The notes: a model not told the origin generated them from the letters alone. 64,000 bases of DNA from Aphodoplasma sp045592745 (GCA_045592745.1 JAZNVH010000025.1:1-64000), one strand, 5' to 3'. Shown: positions 41,709 to 50,454, counted from the stretch's first letter. Program-made: numbers and translations.

Positions 41709-42968
41709 ATGAAAATATTGATAGTTGGCGGCGGCGGACGCGAGCATACAATTGCGTGTAAGCTTTCAGAGTCTCCGCTTGTAGATAAGATATATGCAGC
41801 ACCGGGTAACGGTGGCATCGCACAGATTGCCGAGTGTGTTCCGATTAGTGCTACGGATATTGACGGTGTTGTAAAATTTGCAACTGAAAATAGCATTGAC
41901 CTTACATTTGTAGCACCTGATGACCCGCTTGTGCTTGGTATGGTAGATGCACTCGAGGCAAAGGGTTTGAAAGCATTTGGTCCTCGCAAGGCAGCTGCAA
42001 TAATTGAGGGTAGTAAGGTCTTTTCAAAGGAGCTTATGAAAAAATATAATATTCCTACTGCGGAATATGAGGTTTTTTCAGACAGCAGTGCAGCTCTTGA
42101 GTATGTAAAGAATAAAAAATGTCCTATCGTAATCAAGGCAGAGGGACTTGCTCTTGGAAAGGGCGTAATAATTGCCCAGACGCAAGAAGAGGCAAAAGAT
42201 GCAATACTTTCAATGATGGAAGATAAGCAGTTTGGCGATGCGGGAAATCGTATTGTAATTGAAGAGTTTTTGACCGGCCCCGAGGTATCGGTGCTTGCGT
42301 TTACAGACGGAAAGACGATTAAGCCCATGGTTTCTGCACAAGACCACAAACGTGCTTTTGATGGTGATAAGGGGCTTAACACAGGCGGTATGGGAACATT
42401 TTCGCCGAGCCGTATATATACTCCCGAAATTGCTGATGTATGTATGAAGGAAATTTTTGTTCCTACAATGGAGGCAATGAACAAAGAGGGAAGAACGTTT
42501 AAAGGCGTGCTCTATTTTGGTCTTATGCTTACACCGAATGGTATGAAGGTAATTGAGTACAACTGTCGTTTTGGTGATCCTGAAACTCAGGTGGTTTTGC
42601 CAAGACTTAAGACTGACCTTGCAAAGATACTACTTGCGATTATTGATGAGCATCTTGATGAACTTGAAATTGAGTGGTATGATAATGCGGCAGTATGCGT
42701 TGTAATGGCATCGGGTGGATATCCGCAAAAGTACGAAAAAGGCTATGAAATAACAGGTATTGACGAGGCTTGTAAAGAAAGCAACATTACCGTATTTCAT
42801 GCAGGAACGGTGCTTAAGGACGGAAAAATCGTAACAGCGGGAGGACGTGTCATTGGTGTTACGGCAACGGGTGAAAACCTTGATGCAGCTATAAAAGATG
42901 CATATAAAGCTGTTGAAAAAATAAGCTTTAAGGATGCGCATTATCGCACAGATATCGGAATAAAATAA
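41709..42968 (+). CDS. purD: Phosphoribosylamine-glycine ligase
   Basis: 419 aa ATP-grasp GAR synthetase. N-terminal VGGGGREHTIACKLSES, ATP-grasp KAEGLALGKGVIIAQT, and GGMGTFSPSR are diagnostic. AGGGGATG precedes the ATG. Last gene of the operon, followed by a terminator. purC, purL, purQ, purS and purB are not in this window. Confidence 0.96.
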   Translation: MKILIVGGGGREHTIACKLSESPLVDKIYAAPGNGGIAQIAECVPISATDIDGVVKFATENSIDLTFVAPDDPLVLGMVDALEAKGLKAFGPRKAAAIIEGSKVFSKELMKKYNIPTAEYEVFSDSSAALEYVKNKKCPIVIKAEGLALGKGVIIAQTQEEAKDAILSMMEDKQFGDAGNRIVIEEFLTGPEVSVLAFTDGKTIKPMVSAQDHKRAFDGDKGLNTGGMGTFSPSRIYTPEIADVCMKEIFVPTMEAMNKEGRTFKGVLYFGLMLTPNGMKVIEYNCRFGDPETQVVLPRLKTDLAKILLAIIDEHLDELEIEWYDNAAVCVVMASGGYPQKYEKGYEITGIDEACKESNITVFHAGTVLKDGKIVTAGGRVIGVTATGENLDAAIKDAYKAVEKISFKDAHYRTDIGIK

Positions 42969-42990
42969 TTATATAAAATCTAAAAAAATA

Positions 42991-43025
42991 GGGCGGGTGA
43001 TATGAGTACACCGCCCATTTTTGTA
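42991..43025 (+). terminator. Terminator of the purine operon
   Basis: Stem GGGCGG / CCGCCC (42991 to 43016) with further inner pairs, then ATTTTTG. Confidence 0.85.
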
Positions 43026-43086
43026 TATACTAATTCTATATAAATGAATTATTTTGTAAAAAAGTAAAAAAAATATTGAAATTTGC

Positions 43087-43115
43087 TTGACAAAGCTGGT
43101 TTTTTGTAGTATACT
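43087..43115 (+). promoter_or_regulatory. Promoter of the tRNA cluster
   Basis: TTGACA (43087-43092), 17 nt, TATACT (43110-43115), about 44 bp upstream of the first tRNA. Confidence 0.85.
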
Positions 43116-43158
43116 AAATTTCGTCGTGAAAAACGGCATATAAAAAGTGGTAGTATAT

Positions 43159-43235
43159 GGCGGTGTAGCTCAGTTGGCTAGAGCAAACGGTTCATACCCG
43201 TTAGGTCGGTGGTTCAAGTCCACTCGCCGCTACCA
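43159..43235 (+). tRNA. tRNA-Met (CAT), elongator-like
   Basis: 77 nt including encoded CCA. Acceptor GGCGGTG pairs with CGCCGCT, the anticodon stem is AACGG/CCGTT around loop TTCATAC with CAT at 43193-43195, and the T arm is GGTGG/CCACT. The stem lacks the three G-C pairs of initiator tRNA. A lysidine-modified Ile-decoding tRNA cannot be excluded. Confidence 0.93.
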
Positions 43236-43242
43236 ATACCAT

Positions 43243-43317
43243 GGCCCATTGGTCAAGCGGTTAAGACGTCGGCCTCTCACGCCGGAATCAAGGGTTCGAT
43301 TCCCTTATGGGTCACCA
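43243..43317 (+). tRNA. tRNA-Glu (CTC)
   Basis: 75 nt including CCA. Acceptor GGCCCAT/ATGGGTC, anticodon stem TCGGC/GCCGG, loop CTCTCAC giving anticodon CTC. It reads GAG; a TTC isoacceptor must exist elsewhere. Confidence 0.93.
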
Positions 43318-43326
43318 CTTTAATAT

Positions 43327-43402
43327 GGGAGTTTAGCTCAGCTGGGAGAGCATCTGCCTTACAAGCAGAGGGTCACAGGTTCGAGCCCTGTAACTCCCAC
43401 CA
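43327..43402 (+). tRNA. tRNA-Val (TAC)
   Basis: 76 nt including CCA. Acceptor GGGAGTT/AACTCCC, anticodon stem TCTGC/GCAGA, loop CTTACAA giving anticodon TAC. Confidence 0.94.
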
Positions 43403-43433
43403 AAAATCCTCGTTCGAAAGAACGGGGATTTTT
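43403..43433 (+). terminator. Terminator of the tRNA cluster
   Basis: AAAAATCCTCGTTC and GAACGGGGATTTTT pair around a GAAA tetraloop, with one T-G pair and a T tail. Confidence 0.9.
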
Positions 43434-43524
43434 ACTTATTACCTATTCACTCTTCACTATTCCCTGAAAATGTAGTTGTGTACGGATTTTTGGAAAGTAA
43501 TAAGTAATAGTGAATAAGGAAGAG
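43434..43524. repeat. Short imperfect TATTCACT-type repeats
   Basis: Between the tRNA terminator and the spoVT terminator, the only structure is a set of related short words: TATTCACT at 43444-43451, TTCACTATT nearby, and the inverse AGTGAATA at 43509-43516 with AGTAATAAGTAATAG before it. They may be the remains of a small mobile or slippage-prone element. No gene is seen here. Confidence 0.35.
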
Positions 43525-43579
43525 GTTAAGATAGCTTTGTCTGTGTAAAGCTTATTTTTATGTGCATCTATTATGTATT

Positions 43580-43611
43580 AAAAAAAGGCTTGTCGATTGG
43601 CAAGCCTTTTT
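43580..43611 (-). terminator. Terminator of spoVT
   Basis: AAAAAGGCTTG pairs with CAAGCCTTTTT (11 bp). On the minus strand it is followed by T residues and lies 13 nt after the spoVT stop. Confidence 0.85.
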
Positions 43612-43623
43612 CAATTTTGTTTT

Positions 43624-44166
43624 TCAATTTTCCATATGGCGTCCAAGAAAACCTGCTGCCGCATTGACGAGTTTTTCTTCTGCATCGGTAACTTTGGCAT
43701 TTTCATCCGAGAAAAATGCGACACTGCCGATACTGTCACCTTCGGCAATTATTGGATGTGCCAGAAGTAAATGATGCTTTTCGTTTCCGTCTACAATCGG
43801 AAGGTTTGATGAGCGCGATGTGTTTGTGTTATAAATTGATTTTTCGCTCATAATTTTTTCGAGTTCTTCACTGACCTTTTTTTCAAGAAAATCACGTTTT
43901 GAAATCCCTGCTACGGCAATAATTGAGTCGCGGTCGGTAATGCACGCGGGAAGTCCGCTCGCTTTCGCCAAAGCTTCGGCGTATTGAGCTGCAAATTCTC
44001 CAAGCTCGCCTATGGGTGAGTATTTTTTGAATATTACCTCACCATCTTTATCGGTAAATATTTCCAGCGGGTCGCCTTCGCGTATGCGCATAGTGCGTCT
44101 TATTTCTTTTGGTATAACAACTCTGCCTAAATCATCTATTCTTCTTACAATACCTGTTGCTTTCAT
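43624..44166 (-). CDS. spoVT: Stage V sporulation protein T
   Basis: 180 aa forespore regulator: an N-terminal AbrB-type DNA-binding swapped hairpin (MKATGIVRRIDDLGRVVIPKEIRRTMRIREGDPLEIFTD) and a C-terminal GAF-like domain. In B. subtilis it tunes late forespore genes under sigma-G. ATG at 44166 is chosen because GGAGG lies 8 nt upstream; the longer TTG reading includes the ribosome site. A sigma-G-like promoter is upstream, and divergent spoIIR has a sigma-F-like one. Confidence 0.94.
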   Translation of the reverse strand: MKATGIVRRIDDLGRVVIPKEIRRTMRIREGDPLEIFTDKDGEVIFKKYSPIGELGEFAAQYAEALAKASGLPACITDRDSIIAVAGISKRDFLEKKVSEELEKIMSEKSIYNTNTSRSSNLPIVDGNEKHHLLLAHPIIAEGDSIGSVAFFSDENAKVTDAEEKLVNAAAGFLGRHMEN

Positions 44167-44203
44167 TAATGCTTCCTCCAAGCTAAATTTGATTTGCAGT
44201 AAT

Positions 44204-44233
44204 TAGTATTTGCATAGTTTTTTAAAATATCCA
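44204..44233 (-). promoter_or_regulatory. Candidate sigma-G promoter of spoVT
   Basis: Minus strand: TGGATA (44233-44228), 17 nt, AATACTA (44210-44204). This fits the sigma-G pattern (GNATR, then a CATACTA-like -10) and agrees with the known sigma-G control of B. subtilis spoVT. Confidence 0.65.
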
Positions 44234-44312
44234 TTTTTATTTTATATAAATAAAATTATGGCAAAAAATAATTTTTGTATTGTAAATACTTGCTTTTAAC
44301 TTAAAAATAGAA

Positions 44313-44343
44313 TGTATACAAGTTTTAAAATTTGACAATACTT
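44313..44343 (+). promoter_or_regulatory. Candidate sigma-F promoter of spoIIR
   Basis: TGTATA (44313-44318), 15 nt, GACAATACTT (44334-44343), resembling the sigma-F GYATA and GGNNANANT elements at the right spacing. B. subtilis spoIIR is sigma-F dependent. A sigma-A-like TTGACA/TAAAAT overlaps and cannot be ruled out. Confidence 0.55.
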
Positions 44344-44384
44344 TCTTTGAATGTAAAATTATACATAAAAAGGAGTATTTTATT

Positions 44385-44999
44385 ATGAGAAAAATTATAA
44401 TTTCGCTTTTGTTTGGACTTATTTTTTCAATGACGCTTATGGCATATGCAGACAACACACAAAAAAGCATTGCGGCAGGGGTTGTGCGTCTGCACGTTGT
44501 TGCAAATTCTGACGATGCATATGACCAACAGGTAAAACTTAAAGTGCGTGATGCGATTATAGATGAACTTGCGTCTGTTTTAGATGATGTTGCCAGTCAG
44601 GAACAAGCGGAGCAAATAATAACAGATAATTTAAAAAATGTGGAAAATATAGCAAAAAAAGTGCTTGAGGCAAATGGTTTTAAATATAGCGTAAAGGCTT
44701 TGCATGCAAAATCGCACTTTCCAACAAAGAAATATGAAAATATCATACTTCCACCGGGCGAATATGATGCGCTCAAAATTGTGCTTGGTAGTGGGGAAGG
44801 GCAAAACTGGTGGTGTGTAATGTATCCGCCACTTTGTTTTGAAGGCTCTGTTTCAGGAATTATAGACGAAGAGAAGGCAAACATACTTAAACAAAATATT
44901 GGAGATAATGGGTATGAGATTATAACACAAAAAGATAGCGTTCCGGTAAAATTTAAATTTAAAATTTTAGAGATTTTTGATAAAGTCTGCAGACAATAA
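44385..44999 (+). CDS. spoIIR: Stage II sporulation protein R
   Basis: 204 aa, secreted from the forespore to trigger SpoIIGA processing of pro-sigma-E in the mother cell. A signal peptide (MRKIIISLLFGLIFSMTLMA, cleavage near AYA-D) is followed by the conserved VVRLHVVANSDDAYDQQVKLKVRDAIIDEL and later the GQNWWCVMYPPLCF block. AAAAAGGAG precedes the ATG. Divergent from spoVT and converging on the membrane gene at 45027. Confidence 0.94.
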   Translation: MRKIIISLLFGLIFSMTLMAYADNTQKSIAAGVVRLHVVANSDDAYDQQVKLKVRDAIIDELASVLDDVASQEQAEQIITDNLKNVENIAKKVLEANGFKYSVKALHAKSHFPTKKYENIILPPGEYDALKIVLGSGEGQNWWCVMYPPLCFEGSVSGIIDEEKANILKQNIGDNGYEIITQKDSVPVKFKFKILEIFDKVCRQ

Positions 45000-45030
45000 A
45001 AAAGGAGAACACGGCGTTCTCCTTTTTTAT
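44999..45030. terminator. Bidirectional terminator after spoIIR
   Basis: AAAAAGGAGAAC and GTTCTCCTTTTT pair around a 5-nt loop. The right arm overlaps the last codons of the gene on the opposite strand. Confidence 0.85.
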
Positions 45031-45773
45031 TTATCGTGGTGAAACTTTAAAATAAGCTTTTCAACCCAACCTTTTTTAAATTTCAGTGAAATATATCCTA
45101 TTGAAGAAATAAAAATTGCACCTACCGCGTCGACAATTAAATCTTTCATTGTGTCTGAAAGTGCGGCGTGACCCAAAAGCTGTTCGCCTGATTCAAGGGC
45201 AAATTTTTGCATATTGGTATTAAGTAAAGAGTCACAAAAAAACTCGTAAAATTCCCATATAACACCAAGCGTTACGGCAAAGCAGAAAGTAAATACAGCG
45301 ACAAATACAGGACTGAGATTTACAGGGATACGCTCTGATTTATTTAAAAAACTGATAAATGAAAAACCGAGAGAACCGAGCATTGCACCGCTGAATGTAT
45401 GCAAAATTGTATCCCAGTATGGTATTACATAATAAAAATTTCTTACTTCTCCTAAAAATATAGCACAGTACAAGAACAGAGTATACACTATAAGCATATT
45501 TGACGGAATTATCAAATTCATTTTTTTGCTTAACATACTTGGCAAAAGCATTGCAAATACACCAAATACACATTGTAAAAGTATCAGCACATAATCGCCT
45601 TTTATACGCTGATGAGGCATAGTTGCAATTGCAGTTGATGGCGAAAGTGTCATTTCAATTATGACATATATTATCGACATAAGAAGTGAAGCCATCACAA
45701 ACCACCATATAAAATTTTGCGTTTTTGTTTGTCTTTTATTTGTTTTTTGATTATTATTTTTCTTTTCTTGCAT
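45027..45773 (-). CDS. Membrane protein of the YjdF/DUF2238 type
   Basis: 248 aa with about six or seven membrane segments after a charged Asn/Lys/Gln-rich N-terminus. The signature stretch VIPYWDTILHTFSGAMLGSLGFS and the later GVIWEFYEFFCDSLL are those of YjdF-type membrane proteins, whose role is unknown. It is the last gene of the minus-strand run murD, three M42 peptidases, this gene; it starts 26 nt after the last peptidase stop. Confidence 0.75.
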   Translation of the reverse strand: MQEKKNNNQKTNKRQTKTQNFIWWFVMASLLMSIIYVIIEMTLSPSTAIATMPHQRIKGDYVLILLQCVFGVFAMLLPSMLSKKMNLIIPSNMLIVYTLFLYCAIFLGEVRNFYYVIPYWDTILHTFSGAMLGSLGFSFISFLNKSERIPVNLSPVFVAVFTFCFAVTLGVIWEFYEFFCDSLLNTNMQKFALESGEQLLGHAALSDTMKDLIVDAVGAIFISSIGYISLKFKKGWVEKLILKFHHDK

Positions 45774-45799
45774 ATCTTTTTTATTTGGCTTAAATTAGC

Positions 45800-46780
45800 T
45801 TAAAACCTTTCTTCAATAAATTTTTGTGTAAGTGTGATACACGTTTCTATATCGGACTTACTAACCATTTCACAAGGAGAGTGAATATAACGCGTAGGAA
45901 CGGAAAGAGTAGCGGTTTTAACACCACCACGCGTCATATGAATTGCGCCTGCATCGGTTCCGCCTCGCGTGAGCACCTCAAGCTGATAAGAAAGGTTGTT
46001 TTCTTTCGAGAGACGCTTTAATATATCTACAACATAGCTTGACGAAATGCTTCTAGAGTCTTTTATTTTTATTGCTGCACCGCCGCCAAGAGTAACTGCC
46101 ATAGGTGTAGAACCCGGCATATCAGCTGTGTCTGTTACGTCGATTGCAAGCGCAATATCGGGGTCTATAGCATAAGCACCTGTGGTAGCACCGCGAAGAC
46201 CAAGCTCTTCTTGTGATGTAAAGACTGCGTATATGTTGTTGTCAGTGTTTTTTACGCGCTTAAGAGCCTCTATGAGCACATAACAGCCAACTCTGTCGTC
46301 GAGAGATTTTGACACTACCGCATCGCCATTTTCAAAAAATTCTCCGACAAAACCTGCGCAATCGCCTATGTTAACAAGCTTTTCGGCATCTTTGTCACTT
46401 TTTGCGCCGATATCAATATACATATCGTTAAAGCCTATCTTTTCAATATCTTTAGCCATATCGTAAAAAATAACGCCGATTGTTCCGTTTAAAAATTTTA
46501 CACGCTGGGAAAGGGCGTAAAGAGGGCGTACGCCACCGATATTTTGAAAACGTATAAGACCGCTTTTTTCAATGTATGTTACAATTATACCTATTTCATC
46601 AGCGTGCGCGGCAAGCATTACTTTTTTGCCCGTTCCTTTTTTATGTGCTATAAGGTTTCCAAGTGCATCTGTTTTTATTTCATCTACATATGCACCGATT
46701 TCATTTTTAATAATATCGTGAATGGATTTTTCGTTTCCCGATGGGGCAAGCGTTGTGCACAGCTTTTTTAAAAGCTCCAT
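45800..46780 (-). CDS. M42-family aminopeptidase (third of three tandem copies)
   Basis: 326 aa, cytosolic TET-type dodecameric metallo-aminopeptidase/deblocking family. Metal and catalytic residues: His in AAHADEIG, Asp in SLDDRVG, Glu pair in TSQEELGLRG, Asp in AIDVTDTADMPG, His in HSPCEMVS. All ligands are present. Its ATG directly follows the TAA of the upstream paralogue, with AAAGGAG inside that gene's end. Confidence 0.9.
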   Translation of the reverse strand: MELLKKLCTTLAPSGNEKSIHDIIKNEIGAYVDEIKTDALGNLIAHKKGTGKKVMLAAHADEIGIIVTYIEKSGLIRFQNIGGVRPLYALSQRVKFLNGTIGVIFYDMAKDIEKIGFNDMYIDIGAKSDKDAEKLVNIGDCAGFVGEFFENGDAVVSKSLDDRVGCYVLIEALKRVKNTDNNIYAVFTSQEELGLRGATTGAYAIDPDIALAIDVTDTADMPGSTPMAVTLGGGAAIKIKDSRSISSSYVVDILKRLSKENNLSYQLEVLTRGGTDAGAIHMTRGGVKTATLSVPTRYIHSPCEMVSKSDIETCITLTQKFIEERF

Positions 46781-47797
46781 TTATATCAGCTCCTTTGTTT
46801 TTGTGATAAATAGCTTTGCAACTTCCGATACGGCCTCATAATCGGCCTTTGATACAGTGGAAATGGGGGAGTGGAGATATCTGCATGGTACAGATACAGC
46901 GCACGTTTTTACGCCGCCAAGAGAGGTTTGAATCGAACGTGCGTCATTTCCGCCCATAGTTGTACGTTTATACTGTACTTTAATATTGTTTTCTTGTGAA
47001 AGTGCGTAAAGCTTTTTTGTAAACTCTATATCAGAATATGAGCCTCGGTCAAGTATGGAAAATGCCGCTCCGCCATGAGGTGTGGTAACTGCCAGATGCT
47101 CCGGCGCGCCGCTTACATCACCACATGTTGTCGCTTCAATAATGAGCGCTGCGTCAGCGCCTATACGGTTTGCACAAACAGCGCTGCCACGGCAGCCGAC
47201 CTCTTCTTGCACGGTAAAGCAAAAATACGTATCATATACACATTCGCTTTTTATAAGCTCTGCAAGTATCGCACAGCCACATCTGTCATCAAGAGCTTTT
47301 GCTTTATAAAATCCGTTGCCGAATTCAGAGAATTCTGTGTCAAACGCAGCGTAATCGCCAAGATTTACAACATTTAAAGCATCGGTTTTATCCTTTGCAC
47401 CTATATCTATATAAAGGCTTTTTTCAGTTATTGCATTTTCGCGCTCAGCCTTTGTCTGAAGATGCACGGCTTTAAGGGATATGACGCCGGGGATATTGTT
47501 TTTACCTACACATACGCGCTTTCCAACGAGTACACGCGCATCAATTCCGCCAACGGATTTAAATTTTAAAAATCCTGCATCTGTAACTGAGCTTATAATA
47601 AGACCGACCTCGTCCATATGGGCAGCCAAAATAATCTTCTTCCTATGGTCAATGCCTTTTTTTAAAGCAATCACGTTGCCCATAATATCAATTGTGATTT
47701 CGTCAGTATATGGTTTTATATTATCAAGAATAATCTGGCGGACACGCGCTTCGTCACCGCTGACCGCGTGTGTTTCGCATAGTTTTTTGAGAAGCAT
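46781..47797 (-). CDS. M42-family aminopeptidase (second of three)
   Basis: 338 aa paralogue of its neighbours. His in AAHMDEVG, Asp in ALDDRCG, Glu pair in TVQEEVGCRG and the final His in HSPISTVS are kept. The second metal Asp is replaced by Glu in IIEATTCGDVSG, which may alter metal or substrate preference. AAAAAGGAG lies upstream. It starts 26 nt after the first copy. Confidence 0.88.
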   Translation of the reverse strand: MLLKKLCETHAVSGDEARVRQIILDNIKPYTDEITIDIMGNVIALKKGIDHRKKIILAAHMDEVGLIISSVTDAGFLKFKSVGGIDARVLVGKRVCVGKNNIPGVISLKAVHLQTKAERENAITEKSLYIDIGAKDKTDALNVVNLGDYAAFDTEFSEFGNGFYKAKALDDRCGCAILAELIKSECVYDTYFCFTVQEEVGCRGSAVCANRIGADAALIIEATTCGDVSGAPEHLAVTTPHGGAAFSILDRGSYSDIEFTKKLYALSQENNIKVQYKRTTMGGNDARSIQTSLGGVKTCAVSVPCRYLHSPISTVSKADYEAVSEVAKLFITKTKELI

Positions 47798-47823
47798 TTA
47801 TTATTCTCCTTTTTGTAAATATA

Positions 47824-48885
47824 TCAAAGATGTATTATCTCAAGTATAGAAGCATCTTTATCGAGCGCACAAACAAATTCATATGCAAGCTCGCCTGCAT
47901 TCTTTACTGCCACTATTTGCAAAACCTCAGTAGGTGTGTGCATATATTTTAGCGGCAAAGATAATACCGCCGTTGCAACGCCTGTACGGCTTATTTGAAC
48001 GCTCCATGCATTTGTGCCCGTGCTGCCGCCGTCAATTTCCTCGCGGACATCAATATCTTTCTTTTGTGCAATTGATTTTATAAGACTTGCAAGGGGAGCG
48101 TGAACATTTGGTCCAATAGAATATGAAAGGCTTCCATCAGTTTCAAAAGTACAATCACTATTATCGGGCGTCTTTGCGTGTGTAACATCAATTACCAGCG
48201 TAGCGTCAGGCATGATTGTATATGCCGCGCATTTTGCACCTGCAAGATTTGTTTCTTCAAAAGTGGAAATTACGAAATATACATCTGTATCAAGCTCAGC
48301 ATTAGAAAGTTTTTGTGCTGCATACAAAAGAGAAACCACGCTTGCTCTGTCATCAAAGCTTTTTCCCGTTATCTGTCCATTCATAAGCGAAATCGCTTTT
48401 TGAGCAAATGATACCGGAGTGCCGGGCTCAACAAGCTCACTTGCATGTTCAAAGTCAAGACCGATATCTATTGCAAGCTCATCAATTTTTAAAGTTTTTT
48501 TATTTTCTTCATCGGTTTGAAGATGTGGCGGTTTTATGCCGATTACACCAAAAAGTTTTTCTTTTCCATGAACTATTACCTCGCTGGCAGGAAGGATTCT
48601 TTCATCGATTCCGCCTACGTTTGTAAATTTTAAAAATCCTTTTTCATCGACCTTTGTCACCATAAGACCGATTTCGTCCATATGAGCGTCCAACATAATT
48701 TTTTTGGCATTTGGATTTTTGCTCTTTTTGTGCGCAATCACACTTCCAAGTGCATCAATTGTAACTTCGTCAACATATGGTCTGAATAATTCACAAATTT
48801 TATTTGCAACGTCACTTTCAAAGCCCGAAATGCCGTGAAGATTGCTTAAATTTATTATTGTATTTTCGATTGCTTGTGTGTCCAT
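47824..48885 (-). CDS. M42-family aminopeptidase (first of three)
   Basis: 353 aa, the longest copy. His in DAHMDEIGLM, Asp in SFDDRAS, Glu pair in FEETNLAG, Asp in VIDVTHA, His in HTPTEVL. ATG at 48885 follows GAGG by 8 nt; a longer in-frame reading would overlap murD and lacks a ribosome site. Three M42 genes in a row suggest hetero-oligomeric TET complexes or complementary specificity in peptide breakdown. Confidence 0.88.
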   Translation of the reverse strand: MDTQAIENTIINLSNLHGISGFESDVANKICELFRPYVDEVTIDALGSVIAHKKSKNPNAKKIMLDAHMDEIGLMVTKVDEKGFLKFTNVGGIDERILPASEVIVHGKEKLFGVIGIKPPHLQTDEENKKTLKIDELAIDIGLDFEHASELVEPGTPVSFAQKAISLMNGQITGKSFDDRASVVSLLYAAQKLSNAELDTDVYFVISTFEETNLAGAKCAAYTIMPDATLVIDVTHAKTPDNSDCTFETDGSLSYSIGPNVHAPLASLIKSIAQKKDIDVREEIDGGSTGTNAWSVQISRTGVATAVLSLPLKYMHTPTEVLQIVAVKNAGELAYEFVCALDKDASILEIIHL

Positions 48886-48917
48886 CAAAAAAACCTCGTT
48901 TTTGCATATTTTCAAAA

Positions 48918-50276
48918 TCAAAGATTATTAACGAATTCTTTAAACATATTTCCGCGTACTGCAAAATTTTTGAACATATCAAAGCTTGCGCATGCGGGAG
49001 ATAGTAATACAATATCGCCAGTTGTTGCAGCGTCGTGTGAAAGCTTTATCGCTTCTTCAAGACTATCGCACATAACAACCTCAAAAAGACCTGCATCGTT
49101 TGCAGCTTTTTTTATTTTTGGCGCAGTTACACCGATTAAAAACAGCTTTTTGACATGCTTTTCAAGTACAGGTCCAAAATCATCAAAGGGAATATGTTTG
49201 TCATAACCTCCGGCTATCAATATTACCTTTTTATCGAACGAGCGAAGACCTGCGGTTGTACGTGTGGGACTTGATGCGATTGAGTCGTTATAGTATCTTA
49301 CGCCGTCAAGTTCACGGACAAGCTCAATTCTATGTTCGACTCCTCCAAAGGTTTGGGCAATATATTTCATATTATCAATTGAAACTATGTTTAAAAGAGC
49401 AGCTATGGCAGCCATATAATTTTCTATATTGTGTGTGCCCGGAATTTTGATTTCCTCGGCATGCATAATTACATCCGAGCCGTGATATATTATCCCGTCT
49501 TTTAAATATACAGAATCTTCAACCTCTGTTTTGCGAGAGAAAAACATAACATTACCTATAGCCTCGTTTTCAAACGAGCGTGTAATATCATTATCAAAAT
49601 TTAAAACAAGCTTATCATTGGCATTTTGATGTATAAATATGTTCTTTTTTGCATCAATATATTCGTCCATATCCTTGTGCATATCAAGATGATTAGGCGA
49701 AAGGTTTGTTACCACTGCAATATCAGGACTTGCACTCATTGTATGAAGCTGAAAACTGCTAAGCTCCAGCACAACAAAATCACTTTCTTTTATGTTTTCA
49801 ACATCACCGATAAGCGGATTTCCGATGTTGCCGCCAATCCATACGGTATAGCCTTGTTTTTCAAGCATTTTAGCTATAAGTGTTGTTGTGGTTGTTTTTC
49901 CGTCGCTACCGGTAACGGCAATTTTTTTTGCGTCGCAAACTTCAAAAAAGACCTCCATTTCAGAGGTTACTATGCTGCCACGCTTTCTTGCCTCTACAAG
50001 CTCGGGGATATCAAATCTCATACCCGGCGTTTTAAATATAATATCTGCATCTATATTATCAAGATAATTATCGCCGAGGTTATAGCTTATGTTATACGGC
50101 GAAAGACGCTCGATTTCGTTTGTTAAATCATCTTTTTTGCGTTTATCACACGCGGTTACAATTGCACCGTTTTTTGCCAAAAACTCGATAAGAGGCAAAT
50201 TGCTTACGCCAATTCCAAGTACAGTAATTTTTTTATTTTTAATTTTTTGTTTAAAAACTTCAAGCTTTTCAGACAC
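48918..50276 (-). CDS. murD: UDP-N-acetylmuramoyl-L-alanine:D-glutamate ligase
   Basis: 452 aa Mur ligase, adding D-Glu to UDP-MurNAc-L-Ala in peptidoglycan precursor synthesis. N-terminal nucleotide fold VLGIGVSNLPLIEFLAKNGA, ATP loop AVTGSDGKTTTTTLIAK, NLSPNHLDMHKDMDEYIDAK and C-terminal LIAGGYDKHIPFDD are diagnostic. It lies outside a dcw cluster and heads an operon with peptidase genes. Confidence 0.95.
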   Translation of the reverse strand: MSEKLEVFKQKIKNKKITVLGIGVSNLPLIEFLAKNGAIVTACDKRKKDDLTNEIERLSPYNISYNLGDNYLDNIDADIIFKTPGMRFDIPELVEARKRGSIVTSEMEVFFEVCDAKKIAVTGSDGKTTTTTLIAKMLEKQGYTVWIGGNIGNPLIGDVENIKESDFVVLELSSFQLHTMSASPDIAVVTNLSPNHLDMHKDMDEYIDAKKNIFIHQNANDKLVLNFDNDITRSFENEAIGNVMFFSRKTEVEDSVYLKDGIIYHGSDVIMHAEEIKIPGTHNIENYMAAIAALLNIVSIDNMKYIAQTFGGVEHRIELVRELDGVRYYNDSIASSPTRTTAGLRSFDKKVILIAGGYDKHIPFDDFGPVLEKHVKKLFLIGVTAPKIKKAANDAGLFEVVMCDSLEEAIKLSHDAATTGDIVLLSPACASFDMFKNFAVRGNMFKEFVNNL

Positions 50277-50328
50277 GAGTTATCCCTCCGATTTATAACT
50301 GTTAAACAGAAAATACATTTCATATAAT

Positions 50329-50357
50329 ATTATGCGCCAAATGGGGAAAAAAGTCAA
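50329..50357 (-). promoter_or_regulatory. Sigma-A promoter of murD and the M42 genes
   Basis: Minus strand: TTGACT (50357-50352), 17 nt, CATAAT (50334-50329). Confidence 0.7.
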
Positions 50358-50401
50358 CGGTTTGCGCAAATTTGTAAGGGAAAATAAGGAAAAAACAAAG
50401 A

Positions 50402-50436
50402 AAAAAAGCTTCGTTCTATTTAAGGGACGAAGCTTT
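50402..50436 (-). terminator. Terminator of dpaAB
   Basis: AAAGCTTCGTTC pairs with GGGACGAAGCTTT around a short loop; on the minus strand it is followed by a run of T. Confidence 0.85.
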
Positions 50437-50454
50437 CTGTTAAAAGGTGAAAAA

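Noticed and set aside
43159..43235. Initiator tRNA-Met
   Set aside because: The anticodon stem is AACGG/CCGTT without the three G-C pairs of initiators, and the first acceptor pair can form (G-U).
44332..44359. Sigma-A promoter TTGACA-16-TAAAAT as main spoIIR promoter
   Set aside because: It overlaps a sigma-F-like site that fits the gene's known class; kept only as an alternative.
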